From Nematostella vectensis (lineage: Eukaryota; Cnidaria; Anthozoa; Actiniaria; Edwardsiidae): a DNA stretch of 64,000 nucleotides. Both the position numbers and the translations under genes were made by a program. Under the pieces are notes generated by a model, which worked only from the letters and a program-made list of their open reading frames with translations, was not told where the DNA came from and made no database searches. Below, one piece after another: positions 1 through 13,900 of this stretch (positions are counted from its first letter, which is position 1; each line of letters opens with the position of its first letter). The stretch is from positions 3,595,501 to 3,659,500 of the forward strand of contig NC_064035.1 of assembly GCF_932526225.1 (NCBI RefSeq), in the 5' to 3' direction.

Positions 1-306
1 GTTCGAAGCCATGAATAATTGAACGACCAAACTGGGGGATTGGGAGCAATTCAAGCACCACGTGAGTAAAACTCAGGTTTAAACGCCACGCCAGCGGCTT
101 TGAATTTACGGCCGAAAAACGGCTCCGTAGGTCGGCGGCCCTCCTCGTTTTCACGGCCCTAGCACACGTCCCCGACATAGATTAACCATCTACGCGGAGC
201 GTGTTTTGCGTAGACCTACTTCTGCTAAGTATCCATCTACGCGAAGTGGCCCCGACGTAGATTAATTATTAATCTACGCGTCACCGAAAGTCCCCAGCCT
301 GGAGTG

Positions 307-412
307 GGGCTGGGAGGCCCGGAGGGGCGATTCGCGCCTCCCACTCGTTTCACTGAAAGCGGGCTGGGAGGCCCGGAGCGGCGATTCGCGCCTCCCACTA
401 GTTTCACTGAAA
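307..412. repeat. 54-bp tandem duplication with internal hairpin
   Basis: Two near-identical units start at 307 and 361 (GGGCTGGGAGGCCCGGAG...). Each contains GGGAGGC and GCCTCCC as inverted arms. Confidence 0.85.
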
Positions 413-487
413 CCCCCTAGTCCCCCCCCCCCCCCCGTGTTTGTATCTCTGTGTAAGCGGGGCAGACGGATAAGTCCCAAAAAGGTA

Positions 488-597
488 AGCGTGTGCGTGT
501 CTGGCGTGGGTGGGTGCGTGTGCGCGGGTGTGTCTGGCGTGCGTGGGTGCGTGGGTGCGTGTCTGGCTTGGGTGTGTGTATGCGCATGCGTATATGT
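488..597. repeat. GT-rich degenerate microsatellite
   Basis: Runs of GTGCGTG, GGGTGCGTG and GTCTGGCGTG repeat with short, variable periods. Long ORFs read through here are low-complexity artefacts. Confidence 0.8.
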
Positions 598-1610
598 GGA
601 ATCGCCTATCTTGTAGCTTCCGGGCTTTAAATATGCCGGATAGCAGAACGTCACGACAAGCTCGCCACGCCCTCCCGACGCCCACCCGCCGAAAATCGTT
701 CGGCGGGGCGAGACCCTTCAGGATAAAATTACCCCAGGCAATCGAGCGAGTTGCCTGTACACTGTTCAGTGCGTTTGGTGCGGCCATATGGAAACTAGCC
801 CCAAAACGCTGGGTAAAACACAAACTCTTAGGAGTAAAGTAAAAATTTATTATTCTTCCAACACAACATACACTACATACCAACCTTCATTTCATAAGGT
901 TAGAAATTCTAAAATAGCCTGCAGTTCACATTGAGGACTCAGATGTACCCAAATATATTGATAAAAAATTGCTTTGTTTTATTCCTCAAGTTAAAAATAG
1001 TCCCTTTTAGAAGATTCACGGTTTTTGCATATAAAAAGATTGTCTCGAGTAATTAAACGGTATTTGTTATTCTTTCCCAATTGCAAAAAGATTTTGTATG
1101 GCACTAGTCCGATGACAGCTCGCTTATACTATCGCGAAGGCACATAAAAATAAAAGAATTGGATAATGCGAATAATCGCGAGTAATACGAAAAAGTGTCC
1201 GCTTATTCCAATATTACATATGTACGTTATATAAAGGTTCTTTTGAAATTGATAACTAGACCACTTTATGATCTGATTGTCGTGAATAGCTTCAGGGCGG
1301 GGCTGATAGCAATAATAATTTAATCTTCTGAATATTTCTATTATCCTTGCGCTGAAACAAATGCTCAAGACAAACAAATCGTATACACCCTATTTCCAAT
1401 ACGCTTGTACAGATAAATCATGTACATTCTCTCGAGTTTTGCCTTGCGCTCGCGGTAACCTTATTCATCGTATTTAAGGTGAAAAACCAGGGAGAATTCA
1501 ATTCGCATAATCAGCATTTGCAAATCTTCAACGGAGTCAGACAAGCGTAATATGGTAAAATACGCATCGACGGTTGAACGTTTATCGAAGAAAGTGTACA
1601 TCGAAACAGG

Positions 1611-1616
1611 TTTATT
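1611..1616 (-). promoter_or_regulatory. Candidate poly(A) signal for SIPA1L
   Basis: AATAAA on the minus strand, about 310 bases past the SIPA1L stop codon. It was chosen by motif and position alone. Confidence 0.35.
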
Positions 1617-1927
1617 TTTGGCTACGTTAAATGTAGAAATAGTCCAATTCCCCCAGGGATAACAAAACGAGTGTCTAAAGAGTGACAAAACCTTTGTTTA
1701 GACGCGATGTCCTCTGAAGCCTTTTCATTATGGGATGAAGTCAAAAGGCAACGACCCCGAACAGGCAGACGACTCGCGTCAGTCAAGACATCGTGTAATT
1801 GACGAGACATCGCATGATCGACGAGACATCGACGAAAGATCGACGAGACACGTATAATTGACGACCTCAATAGTCTTGCCTTTCTTATAACTATTCGCAA
1901 TTCGAATATCTACCGTATCACGTATTA

Positions 1928-4900
1928 CTAAGAGTGGCCTTGGTCGACATTCCGAAAGAACCATTCGGTGAATTTCCGGAGCTGCCCCGAAGCTGTTCGG
2001 AGGTCTTCCGTAAGGCGTCGGTTCTCCCGGTGTAGGCGCTTGAGCTCTGTTTCCATTTTCTGTCTCTCCTCGCCCTCCTGCGATCATAAAATCTGACATT
2101 CAGTACGATGTCTGACAGTGCTTTTCAAGAGGCAATGGGGGTGTATAGAGATTAAGGAGCTTTAACGTTTCTGCACGACTGATGGCATCCGAAAGTTTAA
2201 CGGTTTTTTTTTTCCAGTGAAAGAAGTCGTAACTGCTGGATCACGCGAACTGAAGTCCTCTGTTTCAGGTTGCCGTTGCTCTGGAAGCTGTGGGAGGGGA
2301 GGTACCGTATTCGGTGCTCCGAAATTCAAACAAAGAGTAATGTCCAGTTTGGCTAGCGCTAATGAAGTTGTTGAGTAGCCCTACCGGTTTCGTCCCCATA
2401 TTGTGACAAGAAAAAGCCACAAAACGTTGTGCAACAACTAAAAGTTTAAAAGAAGGTTGGCACTGAGTCATAGAATCGAGCTTTCCAGTCTCCTTTTATG
2501 TTCGTTCGTTAGCCAGTCTGTGGGCAAAATGCGTCAGGGGCGGGTCTAGCGTTTTGCTTAGAGGGAGGTTTGACCTATTTCAATGGAAGAATACAAATTA
2601 TCTCTTTACATTGACTTTTTGGTCCCCAAAGAGTCGTAGGTTATGTTTATAGATAAATTGAACACTAATAAAAGTGTCTTGGGAGCTCTAAATCTATGTT
2701 TCTGAGATTGGGGTTGGATGTGGTGGGGGTATACATTTAATAGGAAAATCCTGTAGGGAATTTTCGAACATAACATTTTCCCTTGGCAACCCAAGAGGGG
2801 GCTTAGACACCCCCCCCCCCCCTAGATCTGCTGTTGGACATACCTTCATCAGAGCATTTGAAACGATAGCTAGCTTCATTTCCAGTTCCGCCTCGCGGCC
2901 AATGCTTTCTCGTGTCAGGGAGCTGTGGGGCAAGCAAAATATAAATTTGTTTCATTCATCAAGGCGGAGAAGGACACAAATAACCAGACGCACGCACCTT
3001 TCACGGCCCGGAGGTCTGCTCGCCTGCGAATGAGAAAAAAAGCGTTAGATCTGTTTGTTATAAGAACCAAACAAACAATGAGATATTTCCAATAGTACAG
3101 AGGGTAGAGACGCGGGTTAAAGAACGGATTGATGCTGTCCCCGGCACAATGACAGTGCTCGACGAACACAAAGATAATAATAAAATAAAGACAAATATCC
3201 GAACGATTAGAGTGCTTGGGAAACCTGTGTCGTAGGTATATATAGGACCTTGAGCTTGGGATGCCTGTGTGCAACACTTACCGTGTAGGTGTGCAAGGAT
3301 GCGAAAACATAGCTTGGGTTACCTGTGTGCAACGCTTACCGTGTAGGTGTGCAAGGATGCTAATAAATAGCTTGGGATACCTGTGTGCACCCTTACCGTA
3401 CGCGCGAAGATTCGATCATCGAAGCTATGTCGCCGCGGTACGACGGGTATGTGGAATTTGTGTGGTCCATGTGATCTCCCACGACCTGAAAAATATAGGA
3501 AAGATTGCCTTTTTGAGTGGGTGTTAAGCGAACTGTCATAATACAGATAGTCTCCCTAAAAAACGATATTCTGGAAATATGTCTCACTAAAAAGCGATAT
3601 TCTGGTATATGCTGATAAAATACAAAAGTTTCACCAAATTTCAAGAGATATCTTTTTAGAATAATAAAGTTTTAAATTTGCAAATACAGTATTAGTAGTG
3701 GCCACAGACCAAGAACGGAAAAGATGACATGCCTCTGACTTGCTTTTGTTACTTGCTGTCGTGTCGGGAATGTCCAGTAGGCAACGTTAGCCTACAAAGC
3801 CGCGGTTTGGTGGGGTCTGCCCCGAGGTAAACAAGTAAATGTATGTTTACATGCTCATTCGGAGTTCGAGTTCGCTACATGGCCGCGAGAGACTGGGGCA
3901 GATTAGATCACAGCAATTACGTAGTTATAAATATAGAAGAATGCATTACATTGCCAAGGCGCTCTGACTTGCAGTTATTAGATGAGATAAAGCATTAAGT
4001 CAGTTAGTTTACTCAGACATAATTATAGTGAAAACGCTCCTTTAAATCAGAAATATCTATTATATCGCTAAAGAGAATCCAATGAGGAAACGGAAGACTC
4101 TCGGTCAGTCTAGATCTTCCCTATTTAATATTGTAACCTTGGTCTGCTACATTTTCAGGAGTTTTAGAATAAAATATGTTGGCATGGCTGTTTGGCCCTG
4201 GTGGCGAGCTCCTATACTAACTTGTTTTTCGCTTGGTGCTTCGGGTACTATACTCAATTGTCTAGTTTACTTATTTGTGCGTTGCTTGGCGCCTCGGGTA
4301 CTATCCTAACTTGTTTTTCGCTTGGTGCTCTGGGTACTATACTCAATTTTCTAGTTTACTTATTTGTGCGTTGCTTGGCGCTCCGGGCACTATTCTAATT
4401 CGTTTTTCGCTTGGTGCTTCGGGTACTATACTCATTTGTCTAGTTTACTTATTTGTGCGTTGCTTGGCGCTTCGGACACTATTCTAACTCGTTTTTCGCT
4501 TGGTGCTTCGGGTACTATACTCATTTGTCTAGTTTACTTATTTGTGCGTTGCTTGGCGCTTCGGACACTATTCTAACTTGTTTTTCACTTGGTGCTTCGG
4601 GTACTATACTCAATTGTCTAGTTTACTTATTTGTGCGATGCTTGGCGCTTCGGGCACTATTCTTACTTGTGTGTTGCTTGGTAGCAAGCTCTGGGTGACT
4701 ATCGACTCGGTGACAACGGCCCGTAGATACTGAACCGTCGCCTAGCATTCCAAGAGCAACAACCAAAGCGTGTACAACTCACAGAAGACTTGCCCATCAG
4801 AGGACGCCTCGGCGCCAATCAAACGATCTTATACCGAGTGGCGACCATTGGTATTCTAGCATTTCAGTGCACCACGAAGAGCGAATTGCGCGCTCTATAG

Positions 4901-7900
4901 CCCACCCATTATTTGTTTATTGAGCAAAAAGTGTTTGCTCATTCAAAGGTGGTAATCCTTGAATAAACAGAGCTCACTAGAGGGATTAGCGAAGCTTATC
5001 AGCCCAGTCACGACATCCATCTACAAACTACCCTGCGCTCCAAATAAAGTAACGGTAGATGCACGAAGGCGATAGTAGATTGGTTCAATATCAACGGCAA
5101 TATCATGGGATATTGATGTAACCAAAACATGTACGTAAGATCGTCTTGACTGTGAAAAAAAAGCTGCAATTATCAAAAGACAGAACGAATTTTCATGTGC
5201 TTAAAACAAAAAAATTCTGTACAGAGATAAAAACGGATTACAGTTCGTAGATTGTAAGTCTAGACTTTGACGCTATCAAGAAAACAATATCCAGCCAGTC
5301 TTACTACTGACATTTTAAAGGTCGTGACCAGGAGCTGTCACACTATCGCATGCGAGTGTAAGTTATTACATGCGAGTTTGTTACAGCCAGTCTAAGGAGG
5401 AAACATCGAAAACTACAGACGTTACAGCCAGTCTAAGGAGGAAACATCGATAACTACAGACGTTATAAAGGTCGTGATCAGGAGCCGCCACACTATCGCA
5501 TGCGAGTTAAGTTATTACATGCGAGTTTGTTAGGAAACATCGATACCTACAGACGTTATGAAGGTCGTGATCAGGAGCCGTCACACTATCGCATGCGGGA
5601 TATTACACGCGAGCTTATTACAGGCGAGTGTATGCGCTAAACGGCTACACTAACTGGCAAACCGTACAATCGTACAATGAAAACTGTACAGTGACTTTAT
5701 GCTTCTGCTGTGGTGACTTGCTCAAGAAATAGGAGCGCTAGAAGCTATAGGAAAAAAAATGCGACTAGAAATAAAAGCGACCGAGCAAAGGAAATTATTC
5801 GAATAGTTGTTGTAAATATCGTTAATAACTCCAGCATTCGCTCCTTTACCTTCGGGAAATCGTGCACGGGAGTCTTTGTTTACTGCGTATGATTTCTTCG
5901 GCATCGCGTTTTGTTAGATCTTTTGGGAATCTCCCTGTACTGTGACCCTTGCACTCGCTAGCTTGCAGCGAATTTCTACGGCGAGCTGTTTATCACTTGC
6001 TAGGAACGCCAAACAACGATAAAATCCCGGAGAAAGTGTAGGCAATACGAACCCAGAGAGAATGGTCTCACTACTCACAACATGGACTAGCAGTGTCGTG
6101 GGAGAAAGGTTTGAGAAGCGCGATCAACTGGAACTTGACCAAGGCAAGCGCAAACAACCAATATTATACCATCCGTTATTTTGTGTTTGAGGTTCCCACG
6201 ACATATGAAGCATTTCATGCTCAGAATGCCTTCACATGTGCTCGCTGAACGAAAGTAAAACTTTAAAGCTTTGTGGAAATCTAAAGGAGGTGCGTGAGAA
6301 CTACGTGACGAGGCATGTTTGCGTGAAAATGCTTTCAGACCTTGCGTGACGTGGTCGGTGTGACGAATACTGGAGCACCACTCTAGTACAGACAGATAAC
6401 AAGTGTCACAGACGTGACCACAGCCGCAGATAATAGCTAAACGAGAGCATCAAAGGACAGCGTCTCAAGATAGACATCAAGATAGACGACCCAATAAACG
6501 ACAGAACAATGGATGAGTCACTGGACAAAATAGCTCACAGGAAACGCGAGGAAATATTTGTGACTGGAGAGTGCAAGGGAAATACTCGATACAGAAATAC
6601 TCGAGATGTGAGAGTAAAGTGCTTGTTGAATACTGTCTCATCTAAGCCGAACGATGGTGTTGCTTTCCACAGTCGTCTATCAACATCATAGTGTGTTTTT
6701 ACAAATTAATAAAAAATCATATCTAGGAAAGTACCAAGATGCACTATTTGAGCCGTGCTCTAGCATGTTATCGGCTCGCACTGCCAAATTATTCGACACG
6801 ATTCTGTCACTATTTGTTGCAGCTGTACTACAGCAAATAGTGACAGAAATAGTTTGAGCCTTGCCATAGCATGGTATCGGCCCGTACTGTACAACTATTA
6901 AACACGATTCTGTTACTTACTAGCGTGCGCTTTGACCTTAGCCATGGCCTTATCTGTCTTGGAATCCTTGCTGTGGCGGGAGCGGTCTCTCGCCCTCTCG
7001 TCTCTGGTCGGCCGTTGACTCGCAAGCAGGTCGGTGGCTTGTGTTAGCGAGTGAAGTACGTCCTCTTGAATCACTATCGAGGGCTTCGGTCCCGCTGAGT
7101 CCTCGGTCGCCGACAGCAGTCGAGATGTCTGCTCGACCAGTGAATCTTCCGGCTCCTCGCTCGCACTCAACTTGAGCCTTGTGATGCGCGCGCCACGAAG
7201 ATGCGGCGGCGGGTGCTTGTCACTCGTGCGCCCGGAATCCCCGTCACGAGGCAAACTCGAGCCCTTGCGGGATTTCTCGGGTAACAGCACTGCCGCGGCG
7301 GTGCGAGACACATCCCGAGTGCGGTCTCTCGTGGTAAGCCTCGGATCCTCGTCGGAGGAGTCGCTTTCTGACGGCTGCTTCGTGGTGTGTCGGCGTCGGT
7401 TCGGTTTACATCTCGGCAGAGTCTGAGCCTTTTGTTCCGTCATCTCCGAGCTCGGCCCAGACTGCGACAGCTTAATCCTACGCTCGGACCGCACTACAGG
7501 TTTCACAGATCGCGGAGACGGCGTGGCATCGGGCCCGTTTGGTCTGTCCGGCGTTTGCTCGGAGCGTCGTCGTCTAGCGCTGTACCGATGATCGCCCAAG
7601 TCCCGTATCGACTGTGACTTCCGCTGCTCAATCCTCTCCCGCTCCTGGCGCACGCGACCAGTGATGTCGTCTTGCGATGAGGCGTACTTTTGCTGGCGTG
7701 CGGCACTGTAGCCAGGCTTGGTAATGTCGGCGGGGGTGCTGCGGCTCTTGGCGTGGTAGATTCGTACGCCCTCCACTGATTCATTGGCGAGGGCATGGCG
7801 CTGGCTCTCTATGCGCTCGATTAGATTGTTGCGCGCGACAAGGCGCTGGTCGACCTCCTTCGGCTTCTGGCTACTCTCGAGGATGACGTCATCCTTGTTA

Positions 7901-10900
7901 CGGGTTACCTGGACAACAAGGAGTACCATCAGCTGCAATCCACCATCACCACCACCGTCGATACCACCATCACATCCACCATCACCACCACTGTCGATAC
8001 CACCATAACCACCATCACCGCCACCGTCGCTACCACCATAACCACCATCACCGCCATCGTCGCTACCATCATAACCGCCATCACATTCGGCACCACTATC
8101 ACGATCAGTTATTACCATCACCATTTTTATCATCGCCATCTCCAACATCACCCCGGCGAGACTTACCTCTACAACAGTCTGCACCCGCCCCTCCGAGGCA
8201 CCCAGGTCCCGCTCGGCCTGCTGCAACTCTTCCAGGATAAGCTGCACCTCGAGTTCTTCCGCTGACAAAGTTCGCGCATGCTCTTTCTTCACCTCATGAT
8301 GGATCACAAGCCCGGAATGCTCTGTATTGCTGTTGCTATGGCGAAGCTCTCCAGAAGGTCGTTCAGCTGCTCCATTGCTCAGTTTGCGAGGGTCTGACGG
8401 TCCGCGAGGGTCTGACGGTCCTCTATGTGCGTCAGGGGAAGGTCTCTCGCTGGCACTAGCCTTCCTGCCTAAGCTATTAGCTGCCGTTTTAACACGATTC
8501 ACGTCCTCTGCTGAGCTCCTTGGGCTGCGGTTACTGCGTCTTAGACTTGCAGATCTCTCAAACTGGCCATAGTCATGCGCCTTGATTGGAGTGTCTGTCG
8601 CTTTAGGAGTCTTAAAGCCAAATGCCTTTTCTATCTTGTCCACAGTCTCCGTCATGGAGGCTTCGGTGATTTCCTCGAAGCTCTGCTTCTTGTAGGTGTT
8701 TGTGGTGGTGACTACGGCTCCCAGGCTTGTCTCTTTGAATGGCACCATGTCGCCTCGCGCAGCTTGCTGGGCTGGAGGCCCCACCCCGTTGGCCTGTGGC
8801 ACCACTCCTCTCTCCCCTTCACCTTCCGACATCACCACCTCCCCCTGCTCATTGACGACTGCTCTCCAGTGCCGCTCAGGACGCTGGGAAGTGCTTCCGA
8901 ATATGGGGATGTCAGGCGTTTTGGGGCTTGTGAGGGACGGGGACTGGGGTCCACTTGCGATCACGTACAGTGTGCCTTTAGAGGTAGGTGCTTTTAGGGT
9001 GACCCCTGGGGTGACGTCCGTGTCGACTGGAGCGACACCTGGAATTACAAGCAAAAGGGTCCGGGAAACCTTAAAGATCAGTTTGCAGCGACTATGTCCG
9101 ATGAGAGAGAGGAGACAATAGCCAATGATCAGGACAAAAATATTTGTCTTCCAGGCTTTTCAGAAGAAATATAAGCCACCCTATATCACCCTAGTGACTT
9201 GTTGTGGATTAACCCGCTTCTAAGGGCCATTTTCCTAATAATTGGGCTCCTGTGAAAACACACTGTGGCATATTGATATTTCACTGGATTTTACCTCTCC
9301 ACATTGGCCGCGTATGGTTAGAAATGGAGTTTTCCGTGGAGCTTGTTGACCCAGAGTGCTGGCTGGACAGTGGGTTGGTCCCAGTCTCTGGTGGATTCTG
9401 CGTGTTCACGGTGTATGCTGACCCATAGTTGAGGGCCTGGGTACGTGTGTCATCATTCAGCGTAAGTGAGCTCTCTGTGGCCGATGATGTTGAGCCACTG
9501 TTTTTGTGGTTAGAGATGGCAGCCAGAACAGAGCTGTAATGGAAAAATGTGTCGATAGCATCTCACTTTTTTGAATTCTGACATACACGGGGACACATCA
9601 TCAACTCATGCATCAACTCAAGGAAAATTAGCAAAATATCTGTTTACACGCTTTCAACAAATCCCTACAAATCGAGCATGTCATGATCAATAGCAGATAA
9701 TTCAAATCTTGTGAATACTACAGTGGCACATTGATAAATTTGTTCCCATTGTTTTCTCACGGTGTAACTCTTATGTTTGGGAAATAGTTAGATCCTTTGA
9801 CTTGTTCTACTAACCTCCCACTAGATGTAGATGTCTCATCCCCAGGCTTTCCCGGCCAAGGTGCACCAGGTCGTCCTAGTGCTGACAGGGGTTTAGGAGC
9901 CTTGACTTCACGTGTATCATGCTCCTCGCCAACTGAGGAAAAGCTGCCACTGTATGAGGATATTGTGGTGGTGGATGATCGAGCGGACCACCAGTACTGC
10001 TGACCGGACTGCTGAACACCCCTACAGAACAGAGTGAGATTTCGGATATGTGCAATGACAAACAGCCACAGATCCAGGTACTGAAGAATGTGCAGGACCC
10101 ACAGAATTAAAATTAACAAGGTGTCCAGGTACTGTATGCAATGATAACATATCAGAGGGTGGCCAGTCATCACAGAATTAGAATTAACAAGGAGTCCACT
10201 TCATGGTGGTCAGGAACTATAGAATTGGAAATAAAAAGGTTTTGGGTATGAAATAATATCTTGCCTGGAAGATACAAGATCAGGACATGCTCAAAAAGCA
10301 CAGGACTAGTTTTTTTTAGGTCTGGAGTTTGACAGATATATGTACAAAATAGTTATTGAGTGGTGCTCTAGCTGATACACTCACAGAAAAATTCTGACTT
10401 ACTGCACAGAGCTTTCTGTATCGCTCATTTTCTTTTTGTATGTAGAGAAAAGGAAAGTAGGGACACAGGAGGTACTAGCTTGCACTTTTCTCTCCATTAC
10501 TGAAGTACTTACTTCCTGGGCTTCCCGCTAGGAAGAGGAGAAACAACCACCACCGTGACAGAGCCCGGTTTGCGCAGAATGTCTATCATCTGGTCATGGC
10601 TTAGTGTTGCCACAATCATGCCATTGATCTAGAGATAAAGGTCAATTTCAATAAAGGTAAATTTGTACAATTGGATATGTTGACGATATATATGCATAGG
10701 AAAGAGTAAGACTGGAAATTTAAATTGACTGATTTAGCTCCAATAGATTTTAAGAATATAGAAATGCTGATTCTACACTTTTCTTCTTTTTGCCATATAT
10801 TTTTTTCTAATTACATATTATCATATTAACACATTTTAAGTATATAAATCTTTAAACCAACCTCCACCAGTCTGCAGCCTTGTCTCAACCCAGCCTGGTA

Positions 10901-13900
10901 GGCATATCCGCCCATCTCAACATCTGCAACAAGACCCTCGTATTGCACATGGAACCCAAGCTGTCCATGAACATTACGGCGTAGAGTAAGTGTCTGAGTC
11001 TGAAAGGAAAGAATTGCACAACATTTAGATAAAATACAGACATTTTACAGTATAATCTTAGTCATAAATAGAACTCCCACAGGTACCATTGCAGGTACAA
11101 CTTTTTATTCATGTCACAAAGACATGAAATAAAGCAAGTATGAATTAAACACTTTACCTGGCAACCAATGGTGACAGCACCAAGCCGACGTACAATCTCA
11201 GGCAAGTCATCTGACTCGTATGTGGGAATATTGACCACTAAGCAGTCTCCACTACCATAAAACACCTTAATACTGGCTGAGAGTGCAGTCCAGCCAATAA
11301 TAGCCTTGCAGGGGACACTAAACAGTGTTTCCTTGGTGGATGAGTCAACCAACACCTGCAATGCATGTATGATAATTGTCAAGAAATAGCATTATGAATG
11401 TACTGTACTGTATAGATGATTGATTTCTGGAGCCTCTAATTCACCCCTTCTTTACAGGATTTTTGGTCTGCTCCTCTGTGCAGTATTACAGTGCTAATAT
11501 TGACTGTTGTCCACATTTCTATTACATACAGTGCTTGTGTGATGTGCAGTGCTACTGTGCAGTGCTAATATGACTGTTTTCTAACATGGTAGTCATCACC
11601 ATCACCAAGGTTTACAGTGTCATAATGGGGTTCTGCTGCGCTTACTAGAGTGTCGGCAGAGATGGCCATCACACACTCAATCATGGTTGAGTTCCTGTAG
11701 TCTTCCACCTGCACATGCCAAGCCAGGCCTCCACGGCACACAATCTCAGGACAAATCGGAGGGTGAATCTTCTCTTTCTTTTTGCTTGACAAAGAGAACT
11801 TCCCTACAGTTCAACAGATCAAGCAAATAAATAATCATTTTTGTAACAGATTTTCTTAGTAAAATAGAGTCTCTGTAATCATGAAGCAGTTTCCTTACCT
11901 ATATATGCTTTATCTATCACTCTTTTATTATCTAATATGCATATGTCTTGTATATAGTTATCATTGGGGAAAAATATTAACAATATTGTGCAAAGCTAAA
12001 TTCCTTGCCATGATGAATGAACTTACCAAATGATTTAGTTCCTGAGTCTAGGGTGGTTCCTGAGATGTAATTTGTCGCCAGGTCTTTAAGGTACTCATGC
12101 CTAGTTCTGGTTGCCATAGCACTAAACTTCTCGGATTTATGGGCAGCATTCTCAGCATTTATTACTTAAAAAACAAAATTATGCTAATGAAAATAAAAGA
12201 AAACAGAGGTAATAATAAAGAGAAGAGAAACAAGCTCTTACTTTTTGCCAAAAGGAAGTTTGCAAATGCCTTCTGCTTGCCAAATTTAGGCCCGGCTGGT
12301 ATCGGAGGTCCAAAAGGCGGGACATCTTTAGAGCGACTCATTGCCACCCTTGTTGAAAAAATATACAAACAATGTTGATTTATTTCCCTCTTCCTATAAA
12401 GCCTAGACAGAACACCTAGTTTTTCTACATACATCTATTCAAAAGAACTGTGTAATAATACTTTCTCAATAACAGCACATGATTCATAGATGATTGAAAG
12501 CAACAAATGTATGCAAGTGGCCGACTTGATGAAATAGAATACACATTTGTCGCTTTCATCAAATCATGTCTATAGCCATGTCACATGTATGGATCTATGC
12601 ATCAATGCTGCCTTTTGTACTTATGTGATGAGACAATTACCTATAGTATGTGTTGTCGCTACAGGGGTTGAACACTCGGATGACTATGAACACATGTTGA
12701 AAGTGTGAGCGGATGTTCTTGGGTGTGAACGCCAGTGCTCCAGGTTCTTGGAATACTATAGTGACAATGTCATTGCCGATGTGGCGCTTTCTCAAAAGCT
12801 GAAATTCAGATTAGACATAAAGATTCGTTACAGTACAACACCATTCTATAATCTTCGGTAGTAAACATCATCCTAGAGAATAATAATAATATAACAAATA
12901 AAATAAATCTATTTCTACCTGTTGTTTATTGTTTGGTGTCCATGGCAACAATGTTGAAATATGGAACATGATTTCACGATTGTTAAATTTGGTGTAGACA
13001 GAATATTCACCAGTCGAATCGTCTGTTGTAAACAAAAATTTTCGTTATACACCATCATAAAAAACAAGTAAATAACATCAATAATGGTAGTAAAAATGGT
13101 AATGAAAGAGGCAACTAACTTACTCCTATTATCTAGCTGTGCTCGGTAACCATCAAAGCCTTTTAGTCTGACCTTCTTGCCGATCAAATTAAGAAACTCA
13201 TCAAACGCAGGACTTGAAACTTCTACATAAGCAAAAAAAAATAATGCCAAAAATGAGAACCAAAACATATAGCAGTATTTCACAAGAGTGATATACAAAT
13301 CTATGATTACTCACGGTTATTATACATCTCTTCCTCAGTTGATTGCCCAGCTTTGCAATAGAGGATTCCAACCTTGTACTGATTAGTCATCTATAAACCA
13401 CAAAAATGAATACAGCTAATCAAATATTTCTTTAATATTTCCATAGTGGCTCAATAACAAAGCAAGCATTCTAATTGGATTGCAAAACATCCATGCACAG
13501 GCTGTATTTATTTATCTGTGCCAAGCGGTTTTTAGAGGATAAGTCGCAGAAATCAACAGGCTAAATTCATTGCAACTTTACTACCATACTTACCCCCTGC
13601 TCGTCCAGCTTCATCAACTGCTCTGGGACCTGTTGTATTTACAACATATTTATCAATAAAAACCTTGCCTTAGAAAAGAATTCCATTTTAAGATTTTTTG
13701 AGTAAATAATGCATTATAAATTTTCTTATTGGTGATAGTCTCTTATTTCTGAATGTTACCTTGATTGTCGGCAGGGCCAGCTTGAGCTGGGGTAGTTGTA
13801 TTTCTGGGACCACATATTCGAGGATGTCCTTTGCAGGAAGAGCTCGTGCAGTACCATGCCGTGAGGTTGATGGAATAGCTTCCTCTAGGATGTTACCTCT

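Larger units (their letters stand above)
1..1927. other. Intergenic/3' flank of SIPA1L, no gene recognised
   Basis: The lower-coordinate part is GC-rich with short repeats and a GT-rich stretch; the part beyond about 840 is AT-rich. Short ORFs here overlap on both strands and show no domain or splice logic. The 1611-1927 part is probably SIPA1L 3' UTR. Confidence 0.5.

Noticed and set aside
1779-2099. 106-codon minus-strand frame over the SIPA1L last exon
   Set aside because: It is a shifted frame. The exon 2077-1928 reads in another frame that matches the conserved SIPA1L tail.
4082-4733. Series of 60-80-codon plus-strand frames ([13 protein letters not shown] type)
   Set aside because: They are shifted readings of the 89-bp minisatellite with identical period.
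6913-9054. 713-codon single exon as the 3' end of SIPA1L
   Set aside because: It contains a proper intron (7909-8166), starts inside an intron before 9038, and ends just past a GTAAGT donor. The conserved C-terminus lies at 1928-2922.
7172-9121. Plus-strand frames opposite SIPA1L exons
   Set aside because: They are antisense shadows of the GC-rich coding exons, with Ser/Arg/Leu-rich composition and no domain.
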